DNA of 64,000 bases from NCBI RefSeq assembly GCF_032854445.1, contig NC_088302.1, forward strand, positions 11,219,338 through 11,283,337, written 5' to 3'. Positions 35,647-48,329 of this stretch are shown one piece after another. The notes beneath the pieces were generated by a model. The model had not been told where the DNA came from and did no database searches. It saw only the letters and a list, made by a program, of their open reading frames with translations. Positions within the stretch are counted from its first letter, which is position 1; the number at the start of each line of letters is the position of its first letter. A program made the position numbers and the translations under genes. This stretch comes from Liolophura sinensis. Its lineage: Eukaryota; Mollusca; Polyplacophora; Chitonida; Chitonidae.

Positions 35647-36619
35647 ATTATGCGCGTGTAATGTAAACATTCAATGAAATTTACCTTTGAGGGCTGGTTG
35701 TTTAAATATAGACAAACAGATAAACGTCTTAGCACTTGATTTTGCCAAAAGATTCCGGTATATATAATCTATAATCCAAAGTTTAATGACAACCAAATCT
35801 TAAATTTACGATTCATAACTTTTACCGTTATAAAAGTCATCATTTATACAAACACCATTATTAAAGACAGCCCACGGCATGGTGCAACCTGCTTTATAGA
35901 AGTTATAAATTCAGATACGAGTGTACTTGTAGCCAACGTGGCCTTTGCACGTATAGATATGAACTGTATATATACACGTGACAATCGTTCGACTCTTAAC
36001 TTTATCATAATTCATGTGCCTTTTTAATCGGTGGTCTTTCAGTCGTGCCTAAGCGTTGTTCACTTAAATATGCAACAGCGATCAGGTTTATGGATCGATG
36101 AAAACGGAATGAAAATGTGACCATTTATAATTGTAATTTACATGTGTTGATCAGGAATATAGGGTTTGCCGAATCAGAATATGAGAATCGACATTTTTAT
36201 GCACCTGTTAAAATCGATCTTTTCATTTATTATACAATTAACTGGTTCATCAATGGCTAGTTGAAATGTGCCTAAAATCCATCAAATCATCACCTGCCAC
36301 TTAATTATTCCATACTATAATAATTCACAGGTGATTTATACTTGTAAAATGTGTATTAATGATTTTGATTTAGGATCAAAGTTACGCATATTGTGGTGTA
36401 AACCATTGCTTTACACCTTATTAATTCATGCGTCATTGGACCTCATTAATTCTGCGTTATGTAAATTACGACTGGTTCTGATGTGAATTTTTATTTGGTT
36501 ATCTTTATTTGATTATCTCCACAGCAAAGCGGGGTTTTGGTTTGACAGACGTTGGTTTACATGACCAGTTAGAATAAAACTCTAACTGAGATAAAGTGAT
36601 AGGAGGACATATTCTGCGT
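35647..36619. other. AT-rich spacer with TAAT-motif cluster
   Basis: 36120-36490 contains many homeodomain-type cores (taatt, attaat) and E-box-like caggtg. No gene is supported. Confidence 0.4.
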
Positions 36620-36697
36620 TACGTGTGACAATTTCCCAGCTATCACACTGTCGTTGCTTCGGTTTTACTCTCTATGCTGTAAGTCTTTCATTATGTT
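36620..36697 (+). repeat. dispersed repeat copy B
   Basis: It shares 'tcccagctatcacac.gtcg' and 'ctctatgctgtaagtcttt' with copies A (13602) and C (36940). Confidence 0.6.
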
Positions 36698-36939
36698 GTA
36701 ATCGTGCACAAACCAGGATTCTGCTGGTGGACTAAGCATCCAAGAAGCCTAGCCACCTTGTATTGTTTAAATGTTATTGTATGTTAAATGTCATGACAAC
36801 ATAGCATTTTGAGTAATGCTGACGTCTAATATTATATTGCAATTAAAGATCACTGAATATATTTTACCTAACTCTGCTTAAGCCATGGTTCTAGGGGGCG
36901 TGTAATTTGCTACTAAATTGACAAGAGGCCGAATTTTAC

Positions 36940-37021
36940 CGTGGATGGTGGACATTTCCCAACTATCACACCGTCTTCCCTGATCTGGTGTTACCTCCTA
37001 TATATGCTGTAAGTCTTTTAT
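36940..37021 (+). repeat. dispersed repeat copy C
   Basis: It shares 'tcccaactatcacaccgtc' and 'tatgctgtaagtctttt' with copy B, 320 bases away in the same orientation. Confidence 0.6.
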
Positions 37022-37433
37022 TAAATTTCGTTTGACAAATGTTACACCTGGAAAAAAATCATCATCATAACTTACCAAAGGCTTACTCCGAGCACTCCAG
37101 TTTTGGTCACTCAGAATATACTGGCCGCTATCTCATGGCTGAAAAATTATCAACTATTTATCGATTAAATGACGTTAAAGAACAATGAAAATATTTTAAA
37201 AGCACACCTGTGAAAATGTTACAAAAAAGCCTGACAACAAGACTCAAAGGCAAATGAATCACTGTAAACTCTATAAGCTTACTGACTTTTGGTATGTAGG
37301 GCAAACCTGGCTGCACCCAGGGATTCATTCTGAATAATAATTCTGTATGTATGTGTCCTAACAATTTTTCAGTCATAGAATGACGAGGAGTCACTAGGTG
37401 TATGTACATATACTGTGTCATTTGTGGTAGGGT

Positions 37434-37510
37434 GAGTCCATGCCACCGAAGTGCTGCCGCCACTGAAGTATCATGCCGAACACACCAGACATGACGCCCC
37501 CACACAGTCA
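37434..37510 (-). repeat. single inverted unit of the 22-kb minisatellite
   Basis: On the minus strand it reads 'tcatgtctggtgtgttcggc' followed by 'atgatacttcagtggcggc', matching the unit at about 22110-22170. Confidence 0.6.
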
Positions 37511-39848
37511 CATAAAATTGATATGGTTCCAGCTAGTCTTGTTTCCTTGCTCTAATTTCTCAGTGCTGAGATCTCTCAGCGCAACAAGTACCATTTTGGT
37601 ACCAAGTCTTTGCTATGACCTGTCCCGGGATTGATCCCGGCTCTCCCAACTTCAGACCGGACGCTCTTCTCATTATGTAATCAAAGCGGCTATTCTAAAA
37701 AAGATAAGCATTGCACAAAAGACGCCAATCAGATTTATAGTTTTGATTGATAACTCAAACCAAATCACGCCGTTAACCTAAGTGTTTGAAAGAAACCTGG
37801 GATATTCCCATTTTGAATCGTAATTTGTGCTGTGTGGCACGTATTCATTCACTAAACCTGGTTTACGTTTTAAATGACACCTATACCTTCAACTACTATA
37901 CAGTTCTGAAATTTTGATGGTTTCCTTGCATACAATTGGTCCTGATTAGTCAGTTCTTCAACTGAAGCAAATGTATTTCCTGACAACTGCATTTTCATTC
38001 GAGTACAGAAACTCTGTCACGGGGATCATGCTGTGAATTATATCACTGCATGGGCAGGCAATCAAATTATCGCCAGGACATGCTTACATTAATTAGAGAC
38101 ACTTCATATGTATGAAGTGGGAGATGATCTGACCCTAAACTGAGCTTGAGACCAGTGAAGTCGCCGGCGCAAAACAACGTGCCTTCAAAGATGTCAACAG
38201 GCTCAGGAACAATATTTCTTTCCTTCTTGCAAATTAGATGCTCACCGACAGTTCCAAATGTCACTCAATATTTTATACAAATAATGTATTGATTTTACCT
38301 CTATATGACAGCAACGGAGCTAGTTACTTTGATTCAAGTAGGCTTGCTCTTTACATGAATGCAAATCTCTCTACTTTTTGATACGGGGGTATCGAACTCG
38401 TCAACCACAGGAGACGGGGCGGTAAGGCGATAACTGCATGCTGTATCCGTACCCTAAGCAATCGTTAAGACCTGGCCAGAGAACTTTATGTGTGACAAAT
38501 ATACCAAGCCACAGCCAGAATGCATGTGGTTTTACTGAACTGTATCTCTATATATATTTGTCATATAAATGCAACTGTCGGGGTCATTGAGCAAGCATCC
38601 AAGCTGAAAGCCTATTGTTTTTGCTCAGACTGTTTTTCGGTCAGTGCATTTTGTCGCATTTCTAGAAAACTGCAAATGTCATTTATTTTAAATTTGCCAT
38701 CAAAATTCTTGCTCATTTTATCTTTTACGGATCTGAAGTTTATGAAGTTGGTAATTTCAATGACATGTAAATCGAAAACTCTGTGAGCTAGAGATTTGTA
38801 ATTTGTACCAAACTGTATCACTATGCTGGTCGGCTGTTACAAGTCACATGTCGTAAACCTAGCTGTGAAAACTTCTTGGAAGCCGTAAAACTGCAGGCAG
38901 TTCTATAGTTTTCCTTTCTTTATTGTTAATATTAACTGGATTTGAAGTATTTTAATGTTACATCATGAAGAAGCAAACGGTTATTTAACCGTTTTGTATG
39001 AAAGATTTCAAATTGTAGATAAGTTTTTGTTAAATTTAGCAGCGAATTTGTACATAAAAACTTGTAGGCCTATGTTCATAAGAACATGCAGAATAAAGCA
39101 TAGTATGCATGCAAGAGGCCTATCACTCTGTCATTGTCAAAGGTAATTATAGTGAGTAGGCAGATAATAACGACATAACCGAGGCCCACATACCGCCTTC
39201 CTAACTCGCCTGCTGAGAAATGTTTGTCACAAGGGTTATCATAGTAGTTGTGGTAAATATTAATACCGCTTTATCATTCGAAAATAAAAACAGATTGAGA
39301 TTTATCCTATACATAGAGCAAAGTCAATATTATGCTGCCTAAAAAAAGAACACATGACTGTATTATCTGTTGTGGCATTCAGAACTTTTGTCTTTCTAAT
39401 GGTTTGGTTGAATTTCTCCGTTAATCCAATCTCTCATAGCAGAAAACAACAGCATAAACAATAATTCATCAGTAATTATTTTCCAAACTTGGTAAAGCCA
39501 CACACATATATTTAGACCCCTCCCCTCTCCCCACCCTTAAGTTTACCATGACATTTCCACCTACACACCCTCAGCTGTCGTTCTAACTAAAAGGATGCCA
39601 TTCAGCATAACAAATGTATGGATCACAACTTATATTTATTCAGTTAGCGACGTTTCGGTATAGATGCTAATACCGTTATCATGGATCATAACAAGAGGTG
39701 ACCCCAAGGCCATTAAGTCATTTCTAAGTCTGAAGAATGGCAACTGGATGGCATCGGCTAGTGTGGAGCAAGACCTTGAGCCATTGTTTCTTCAAAAGTG
39801 TTAGGGTTAGGATTGGCATATATACATGGAATATGATAGGTGGAACTT
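37511..39848. other. gene-poor spacer
   Basis: A minus-strand string at 37618-37690 has a B-box-like 'gggatcaatcccggg' and may be another tRNA-related SINE head. No gene is supported. Confidence 0.4.
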
Positions 39849-39857
39849 TACAGCCTG

Positions 39858-39981
39858 CCCACGCGTGGGAAGGTTTGTTAGCCGCCCGCGGATGGTCATG
39901 GGTTTCCGCAGAACTTCGCCCGGTTTCCTCCACCATAATACTGGCCGCCGTACGGCGTAAAACACTAATCAGGTAAATAAA
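39858..39981 (+). mobile_element. 5'-truncated SINE with target-site duplication
   Basis: It runs from 'cccacgcgtgggaaggtttg' through a shortened body to 'gtacggcgtaaaacactaat' and a short tail. Perfect 9-bp duplications 'tacagcctg' lie at 39849-39857 and 39982-39990. Confidence 0.88.
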
Positions 39982-39990
39982 TACAGCCTG

Positions 39991-41150
39991 GGTACGCGTG
40001 ACCTTGACTAATAGGCACATACCTTTTAATGAACAAATTTACAATGTATACGCTTGTGCAGGGATCGGAAAACATTTAATAGAATATCAATAATAATGTA
40101 TATATCTCTGCGACGTTTACAGAAACATTCAAGGGTGTAAAAAGAGACACATGACCTGATATTTCACAAACCTGGATTAAAGTTGTCACTGAGATGGACA
40201 TCCGAATGACAAGTAACCAGGTGTAAAATGCATGACTGTGTCAATTTTGACATGGGCGAGCAGACAAACTTCTGTGACCTTTCTTTGATATCAGCTCTAT
40301 TTTCTATTTAACACATTGTACTGACCCAGTGTATATTGGTAGGAAACCCGGCGTCCTAACACATTAAATCTTATCTTTGACGTCACTGATAAAAGAACAG
40401 TTGGCATTTTCAAAAGCAGTGTTGTCCGGTTTATTTGAACGCCAGTAGCATTTAGGTGTCACTCAGCTTGATTCAAAAGTCGTTTACATTGAATTCACAT
40501 AAATAGTTGTTGATGCGTTATTTATGTGTGTTTGATCGAGCGCTTATGGCTGTTATGTTGTCAAGAAGAACCGAGGTCTATCAACCTATAATGGAATTTA
40601 TACATTACCTTTCACTCTCAAACATATACATGTTCACCTATTTGCTTATGCCAACAACCCCCTTCATTTTGTTGACCTTAAAGAATAATTCTATGCCCGT
40701 GGTTGCATTTCACCCTTGCTAATGAAACAGGTGCTCAAATCAAGACGACCGTGACAACGACTTTTCCCTACTTGTATACTATGTATTGCAAGTATATGTG
40801 TGTGTGTGTGTACAAATAAGCATATCTGTACTCTCGATAAATAACCTGTCAAATTTAAATTTTTGATAGCAGATTATTCCGTTTAATGTAGCGCATGCAC
40901 CTATTCTATTAATTCAACATAAATATATATGTAAGACTGACTGAATATGCTGAATTTAACACAGTATTGTGTTATAATAACAGAGTACATTTTGACAGCA
41001 TTTTGAGTTTCTGAAAAAATTAACAGATTAAGTTTTTGAGAGTAAATTTTAATTGATGTTCTTTGTACAATGGACCATGCACGCATTGTTGGGCAGACGT
41101 ATATACACACATTCTGAATAATGAATACCCACAGAATATCATTATGATAT
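39991..41150. other. spacer, nothing recognised
   Basis: It contains a short (GT)n run at about 40796-40811. No gene is supported. Confidence 0.45.
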
Positions 41151-41159
41151 CGCAAAGGG

Positions 41160-42520
41160 GCATCACCTTGGGTTCGCTCCATTCACCGATCTGACAGCCA
41201 ATAGTGACAGATTCAGTGGCCACCGCAGGGCACAGGGTGACGTTCCGGAAGTCGCGTCGAGACTTGTGAGTTAAGACGCCACAATACACACCACCGACTC
41301 CACCAACGTAAGACTCGGTTGCAGCCACCATTGAGCGAATGGAACGGACCCCTTGTAGTTGTAATGTCGTATTTCGAAAGCCATTCAAAAAAAGTGAGAT
41401 AACTGAGATGGTTAATCTATTCAGTGTTCTATATACCACGCCATTATAAAATCGTTAGATTGACATCACGTCGCAAAGGGACTTTGTTGTTTCACAGGTG
41501 TGTTTCGAAACTTGCGTATTGCAGTTAATAATAATAATAAGTCAGTCAGTTTTCACGTGTGTCACGTGGGATGTGTAAACTTATAGGTTAAATTCGTGGC
41601 GTAAGCCCAGTGGTTTGTCAAAGTCATGTATTGCATCAAGTAGCCTATCAGCCAGTCAGGTGTAGCCCTGCCGCGTGTCTGCATGTCTATCCATTTCCTT
41701 TTAACGTATAATGTCTCCGGCAACATTATGCATCCATGGGTTGTTCGTTTGCTGGTATCAACGAAGGTTAACGTGAACGTTATTACGCATTATTACGAAA
41801 AGTCCAAATTTATGTAGGAAAGGAACGTAAAGCCTAATCCTCGCCGCTATGCAGCTTTAGCTAGGCAAATTGACCTACCCAGCCCAATCATGATTTTTCT
41901 CTTCTCACATGAGGTATGCGACGGGTAGGCTTACAATGAAGTTTGGAAGTCACCGCTAGCGCAAAGCATGACGGGATTGCGACGTCAATGGTAAGAATAG
42001 TTTTAAACCGCGTCTTCCGCAAAATATGATTTTATCTGATATTCAGTTTACTTTGATGCTATCATGTTTGTAAACAGCGTTTTTAGTTTAATTTGACATG
42101 TACTTTATGCACGATTGGATTCTTTTTTATTCGTGTTTGGCCTAAGAAAAGAGAGATCGGTTGTGTGCGTCTGAGTAGGATTTATTTACTGGTTAACCGG
42201 ATGCCACTCAACAAGATTAGGCCTACATGAAATTCGTCTTTTCGCACCCCAAATTGGACGATTATGGCGCTTTAAGGTATTTAAGAACATATATTGTATC
42301 TACTATTGCTTGATCTTCATCCGTTTGCGGAGTTGAACTAACCAAGGTATTGCACATACGACCTGCGTTTGAAACGTCAAACTTGGAATCGAAAGCGTTG
42401 ATGTTGTTGTTGCTGTAACGGGAGTGTGTATTGTTGTTCGTTTCATTAAGGTTAAGATAATATTTCAAAGTTATTTTTTTGTTTTTATTATATTCTACAG
42501 CAGTGTGACTCTATATTTTG
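41160..42520. promoter_or_regulatory. CpG-rich block, candidate promoter of the exchanger gene
   Basis: By eye, 41701-42420 holds about 39 CpG dinucleotides, while 42601-43680 holds about two or three. A donor-like 'gtaaga' at 41991 follows 'gacgtcaatg' and could close a non-coding first exon spliced to 50171. In invertebrates with mosaic methylation, a CpG-rich start beside a CpG-poor gene body is common. The role is inferred. Confidence 0.4.
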
Positions 42521-45500
42521 TTCGCCAGATATTTGTGAAATTTTTAAACCCTTTTACTATACCGATAGTTTAATCCACTTAAAAAAAACTGATGTCTGAT
42601 ATATTTATAGGTGATATTGTGTTAAATTTGCTATGAAAGTTTAGAATGTTAGTGTTACAAATATATTTTGATACACTTTAGAGGTGCCCAAATTACCACA
42701 TAACCTACGTAAGCCCAAATTATGATGAATATTGCCTGATGAAAACTTCAGTGCTTTTTAAAAAATTTCATATTCATGTGAACTGACTGTAAAAAACTGT
42801 ATTATGGACACATGATAATAATATGGACACTATGATTTTATTTTATTATATATAACATTAAGTTACCTTTTCTTAACATCTGAAAATATTATAACCCAAA
42901 TTACCTTGCTAAAATGGTGACCAAAATAAAAAGCTGTATTTGGCCCTGATACTGGCACTAGTGCATACATTTGTGGTATAAATTCAGCACTTCTTTCACT
43001 GACCCTTTGCCGTTGTTTGAATTTAAAAGGATAAGCTAGTAATAGCCTAAAATAGTAGTCTTGAAGTGAGTTAGTGATATTGTTCCTCCTGTAAAGATAA
43101 CAACCACCAATTCATTTCCTCTGGTATGGGTAGATATATAGCAGTGAAACATAACAATAATACCTGACAATCACATACTTCACAGTTGAGTTATTGGCTC
43201 TTAAAGCCTTGGTCTACACCAGCCTGCTTGGCCCTGGTCACACTTTGGTAATAAGCTTGAAGTGTAGGATTTGAGCCAGAGGCTCCTGTTAGCCTTAGTT
43301 CATGTATGCCAGTAGATCTCAGCCTGTACATAATACAGTTTAAAATAGCCTAGCTTTTCCAAGGTAGATGCAACAACATGTGGTACCTATGCAGTATACC
43401 TCACTCTCAGTAACTAAGTGTTAAGCCTTTGCCAAGGGTGGGTGAGTGGCACCTTTTACAGTAGGCATGGTACATGTTGGTGCACATGCATACAGCCCTG
43501 CCACAAGCAAGCTGGCTGGCCAAAAGTGTGTGCTGTGAAGCATTACCTGGTGATTACATGGTCCTGTGGTTCTGAAAAATCTTCATGATGATGTGCTGTT
43601 CATGAAGGCACTAAACAGTGGATGCAGGAGTAACATATATAGAGTTTGTGGGCATGGCTGGTATATTCCTGTGGAAATGCGGATGACAGATAATATTCTT
43701 ATTACTCCTTACCATTACAGCTATTGAGGTAAATACAAACTTTTGCATCCCAAGTGCTTAAGTAAGTTTATACAGTTGATCATACATGTATATAAGTTAA
43801 AACTATCCACATGTAAATGATTGTATGCATGTATAGGACAATATAATTCCATTCACTTTATAAATGACTTCCACCTCTCTGCCAGATACAATGCACACGG
43901 CATTTAGTACTGTTACAGTACATGAGTGCATTAATAACCGTACTAGTCACATGCCCAGCAGTGCCTTGAGTTTGTTAGCATGGTTAGCTCAGGCCTCTCT
44001 TGCAGGGCCATGCTTATTTTGTATGTTCGTGTAGAGTAGATATTTATGTGTGTAGTATGTATGAGGATATTGCTTGTTAACAACACACTCAAGACATTGG
44101 ATATGATGAAAGATACATCATGTCTTTTTTTATTTATTTCGGCACTTTTGTTGGAACAGGTGTTAGTTTATTGAAGACTCAGTGTTTATGTATTCTGCGT
44201 ATATATATAGAAATATACCATATAATATACCAGAAACAAATTGCCCTATTAGACAAAGCTCTCTCCTAGTGAGACCATAAGTTAAGATGTAATTACGTCA
44301 AAGCTTTTTGATCTGCTATGTTTATTAATGGCAAAATACTAATGATGACATAATTTCGTATCTGTAATAGTCAAATTGAAAAGAGATTATTATCTTTCCA
44401 AGCCGATTAGAAAAACAGATATAGGTCAAATTGTAGTGAGAAGACAACAATATTTCAGAGGGGAGGCAACAGATTTTTAAATTTCCTGATGTGGCGCTAG
44501 TGTGAAGCAGGAGCTAAAGCCATAATTGTTAAAAAATGATAGTAGCACATCGTCTACAATGTTACAGTGTATTAGTTTCCACTGCAGTGTCAGTCCATGT
44601 TTATTGTGACTTCACAATGATGAGCTTGGAAAGAAATGTTTGACATTAATAAAATGGCATCAGGGTCCCACTGCCGGGCATTTGATGGGTCCCTATTCCT
44701 ACCACAAATAGGTGAATGATGTGTATGTATGTTGATTGGCAGGGGTGCTCATGGGTGGCAATTGCTCCTTGACTTGTTCAGTGGGGAAGGCAATACTCAA
44801 GCTCTCAATCATACATGTTGACCGTGTATCTAATCACCATGTATTTGGGAAACCCCCCAAAAACTTGAATGAATGTCGTTACAATAAAATATTGGTGGAA
44901 TTCTCTATTACAATACTTAACTGTGACTAAGTTTGTAATGTGTCATTTACACCTGTTCCCACTGCTATCGCCAAACTGCATAAATTGCTTCTTCTGTGTT
45001 CTTTCATTTGACGGAAAATGCAAACTTACACAGAATTTTATTTTTGACTTGTATATACAATGCATCCAGATGTTTACCCCTACATACTTGACTCTGTGAG
45101 TCTATATAGGTCTCAAGTTTTAACAGAACTACAAAAATATCTATTAACAAGCATCTTGGTATCTTTGAATATAATACCTAAAACACGATTCCAGCTATCT
45201 AAAAGGCTTCCAGGCCTTAGAAGGCCCCTGGACCCTTACCTATATACGGCTTGAATGGTACAAAGTTTTTCTTAGGCCCCCAAAGTTGTATGACGCTATA
45301 TCATATCTTTATCGCTTTAAATTCGTCCCTAACAATGTAACAGGCCAGAGCATCCTTGCCCTTAAGGCAGCCGGTGGACCATTGCCTAGTATAGTATAGA
45401 TAGTGTTTCGTCTGCTTCACCCCTCGATTTCCCCATTAAGATCCGTGACATTTCGCTGCCCCTGTGCTGTGATAATCGATCACACTTTCTGCTGCCCTGT

Positions 45501-47510
45501 TTTTTTTTTCCAGTTGTCACTATAATCAAATTCGGGTACTGTCATTCTTTGTGGGTCCTGGCATGGTGACAATTAAGCTGAAGACCACTACCACATCAGA
45601 TTGATCAATCATTTAATAAGTGAAAACTTCATGGCTCTGGTGTTAAAAAACAGTCAGATGAATAAAGAAATTCATCAAATTAAGGACAAGTAAACAACCA
45701 TCAACCACCAGAAATAATGTTCATTAAAACAGCTATTTAGAGATAACTTTACAAGGGCAGGAAGATTTGTTAACATCAGTGGGGTACTCCCACAAGATTT
45801 GCGCTCTTGACACGCTGCAGTGGAATGTCAAGCGTTACTGAAATGACATAATACGTCTCACTTCGGACTTCTGCCGGTGTCCCATCCACATACGTCTACA
45901 TGCAAGGGGGACCTACACTCTGTCACATTCAATACTCTTCGCAATCGAGAGAAATCAAATTACAACTTTTTTTTTTCTTCCCTTAGGCCACACCAATTTA
46001 AATTGTTGTTTTATGGGCAAAATAAATTTTTTCAGTGTTGTCATGGTGTTGTCAAAATAAAACTTGAAAATTATGTAAGTTGTGGAAACTTTGAACTGTA
46101 ACAGCAATATTTCCTGTTGAAGATATCCATGTACATGATCTGAAGGCCTTGAAAAACAGAAAATTTCCATAAATCTCAAGATCAAAATAAAAAGGTGGAT
46201 TTTCAGTTTTGTTTTCTTCCAGTTTTGGATTTTTTAGTATTGGCTCACCCATAAATACTCAGAATAAAATTGGTGTCACCTTAAATGCATAAATAGGAGA
46301 CTGATGCAAAAATGAATTTATGTATAGTCCCTTCATGTATGTATCTACAGAAAAATATGCAATTAGAAGAGTATAAGACTAAGACTACATAGCTTCATGT
46401 AGGAGACCTCCATAAATTGTTTATGCAGACAGAGGGACTGGAGGTGTCAGGCCTGAAGTTTAACAGGGGTACATTGTGTATAAGGCCCAGTGGGCACAAG
46501 CTGCTTCTTCCTTCCTTTATTTATCATCTACTGGCTGGCGGACAGCCCTTGGTAAGGCGATAGCCTCATTCATGTACCAACACACTCTTGCCAAACTCCC
46601 TGCTGCAGCTCTGTTTTCTTACTGCCACATGGTCTGTATGCCACACTTACCTCAGGTTAGTACTATATCCTTTAGATGGCCAGGTCAGTATCACTTACAG
46701 ACTGCTGATTCTGCTTTCTTTTATTTACATATCTAATCTAAAGTTATGATTATTATAAAGAGCCAAATACAAGCAAGCTAGCCCAGAGAGAACTAAAAGA
46801 AAATTAGATATCTTATTTAGTAGGATTAATAGGGTTTGTCCATAAAATTGGACAACACCTGCCCAGATTTTTTTTTCACTTGGCAGGGATTCAGCTGGTT
46901 CACCTACCGTGTTGTTTATTTAGTTGTCTTGCCTGGTGGCTGCCAAATATACTTTTGAATGCTAAGTTAACGAAGCCACGTCTTATCAATTATAGGGGTG
47001 GAAGTGTGGATACGTATAATATGTACATACATGTTGGCCTGTATGCACATCTTCAGAACGATTTATAAGCACTGAGAGTGACGTTTCCTGATGGACACAT
47101 TTAAAGCTGTCTTGTTCACTAGGCGGAACCAGCATTAGTTACCAATGCTTGAACCATCTACTTAAAAGTACTTATACCTATTGTGGAGGTCATGGGCTAC
47201 TTAATCTACTAAGGCTGTTTTGGTAGACAAAATAATAAACTCTAGTTCTTGACGAAAAACTGAGCGGGTCAAGCCGATGCAATGCAAGTGGGCAGTCTTT
47301 AAGTACAATGCACAGCTTATATGCAATGGGCCAAGTGCACAAGTCAAGACTAATAGACCAAGGAATTACATGGAAACAATAAATTCCCATTTTTAATAGG
47401 TGGTAGTTAACACATACAGCTGCTCTAGTGGAGTGGGTTGGACACTTGTCATGGTGTGATTTACCACATTAATCTAAAGTAATCATGAAGGTTCCTTGTA
47501 TTACATAAAC
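42521..47510. other. CpG-poor stretch, likely 5' intron of the exchanger gene
   Basis: No coding exon was identified. The near absence of CpG matches the rest of the exchanger locus, which suggests it belongs to that transcription unit. Confidence 0.35.
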
Positions 47511-47513
47511 AGC

Positions 47514-48325
47514 AATCTCAGTCCTGGCTGGTCTTGTGAGATTCTGGTGGGCATAATTCACAAGGCAGTGTGCAGTCTTGGCTGGTCTTGTGAGATTCTG
47601 ATGGGCGTAACTCACAAGGCAGTGTGCAGTCCTGGCTGGTCTTGTGAGATTCTGGTGAGCATAATTCACAAGGTAGTCTCAGTCCTGGCTGGTCTTGTGA
47701 GATTCTGGTGGGCATAATTCACAAGGCAGTGTGCAGTCCTGGCAGGTCTTGTGAGATTCTGATGGGCATAATTCACAAGGTAGTCTCAGTCCTGGCTGGT
47801 CTTGTGAGATTCTGGTGGGCATAATTCACAAGGCAGTCTCAGTCCTGGCTGGTCTTGTGAGATTCTGGTGGGCATAATTCACAATGCAGTGTGCAGTCCT
47901 GGCTGGTCTTGTGAGATTCTGGTGGGCATAATTCACAAGGCAGTGTACAGTCCTGGCTGGTCTTGTGAGATTCTGGTGGGCATAATTCACAATGCAGTGT
48001 GCGGTCCTGGCTGGTCTTGTGAGATTCTGGTGGGCATAATTCACAAGGCAGTGTACAGTCCTGGCTGGTCTTGTGAGATTTTGGTGGGCATAATTCACAA
48101 TGCAGTGTGCAGTCCTGGCTGGTCTTGTGAGATTCTGATGGGCATAATCCACAAGGCAGTGTGCAGTCCTGGCAGGTCTTGTGAGATTCTGGTGGGCATA
48201 ATTCATAAGGCAGTCTCAGTCCTAGCTGGTCTTGTGAGATTCTGGTGGGCATAATTTACAAGGCAGTCTCAGTCCTGGCTGGTCTTGTGAGATTCTGGTG
48301 GGCATAATTCACAAGGTAGTGTGGG
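47514..48325. repeat. 54-bp tandem array (about 15 units)
   Basis: The unit is 'cagtcctggctggtcttgtg' + 'agattctggtgggcataatt' + 'cacaaggcagtgtg'. A 53-bp variant carries 'tct' in place of 'tgtg'. Because 54 is divisible by three, long frames appear on both strands, and these are not genes. Confidence 0.97.
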
Positions 48326-48329
48326 CCTT

